From an uncultured Flavobacteriaceae bacterium (GTDB taxonomy: Bacteria; Bacteroidota; Bacteroidia; Flavobacteriales; Flavobacteriaceae), in NCBI GenBank assembly GCA_947494205.1, contig CANLUH010000024.1, positions 1-60,790 of the forward strand: a DNA stretch of 60,790 nucleotides, written 5' to 3'. The notes beneath the pieces are model-generated. The model was given only the letters and a program-made list of their open reading frames with translations. It did no database searches and was not told where the DNA came from. Positions 60,609 through 60,790 of the stretch are shown one piece after another (the stretch's first letter is position 1; each line of letters begins with the position of its first letter). The position numbers and the translations under genes were made by a program.

Positions 60609-60790
60609 AGTCGTAATAATTAGTCTGATTAGACTACAAAATACAGAAAACCTAATTATAATTTATTAGCGACATGTAAAAAGATGCCTACAATTTTAAT
60701 TTGTAATAATTACTTCGATTTCTATGACGTGACCAAACGATTTTTATAAAAAGTTTGATTTTTAATTAGTGCGAATACAAGATGAATAAT

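Overview
The window is a low-GC chromosomal stretch from a member of the Bacteroidota, most likely a marine Flavobacteriaceae (Olleya/Lacinutrix/Winogradskyella-like; the genus is a guess). The evidence is TAnnTTTG -7 promoter boxes, AT-rich leaders without Shine-Dalgarno sequences, occasional TTG starts, two proteins with C-terminal type IX secretion sorting domains, CarboxypepD_reg-type outer-membrane receptors, LytS/LytTR pairs and many short lipoproteins. I saw no rRNA, tRNA, CRISPR array or intact transposase.

Left part (1-10.8 kb) is accessory. It starts with a cassette graveyard: duplicated terminator-like hairpins, REP-like palindromes, the tail of an EndoU-type toxin, a truncated immunity-like ORF and an orphan small ORF. 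An apparent antagonism locus follows: an unrecognised 1155-residue protein, a ~792-residue polymorphic toxin with a hydrophobic middle and a C-terminal deaminase-like domain, its SUKH immunity protein, and an endonuclease V. Next comes a phage-type lysis cassette (amidase-like endolysin, holin, spanin-like protein) with no phage structural genes. The 1155-residue gene and the lysis cassette start from near-identical promoters with paired TGTAAAATG repeats, so expression of the large proteins and of the lysis functions is probably coupled. This looks like a holin/endolysin-dependent (type 10-like) toxin release system in a flavobacterium, and it is my main candidate for an undescribed system.

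Middle part (10.8-41 kb) is mostly core or envelope metabolism: M1 and S8 lipoprotein peptidases, an MBL hydrolase, an iron-type TonB receptor with a PepSY membrane protein, SulP plus universal stress protein, a CPA1 antiporter, a T9SS-secreted protein and a lipocalin-like lipoprotein next to a LytS/LytTR pair, LepA, another TonB-like barrel, PD40 and M28 lipoproteins, and Dus. At 36.4-39.2 kb a five-gene minus-strand operon couples an Lgt-like enzyme lacking the usual histidine, a radical SAM protein resembling archaeal tetraether synthase (Tes/MJ0619), and three paralogous two-helix membrane proteins. It is a second candidate system, possibly lipid-tail modification.

Right part (41-60.8 kb) carries a nitric-oxide-type signalling operon (CheY - H-NOX - PAS/GAF histidine kinase - Hpt - LytTR regulator). 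Two kinds of shared upstream DNA link it to neighbours. Direct repeats spaced 21 bp lie about 75 bp upstream of the STAS/flippase operon and of the H-NOX operon, with one repeat upstream of a large T9SS protein. A ~97-bp duplicated promoter region sits upstream of both the H-NOX operon and the T9SS gene, and each copy is followed by a hairpin. A TPR/outer-membrane-barrel gene diverges from the STAS operon. Together these suggest an NO-responsive surface or exopolysaccharide regulon. PEP carboxylase, an alanine/glycine:cation symporter, a membrane-bound LuxR-type regulator, a lipoprotein and a TPR-HTH regulator complete the window.
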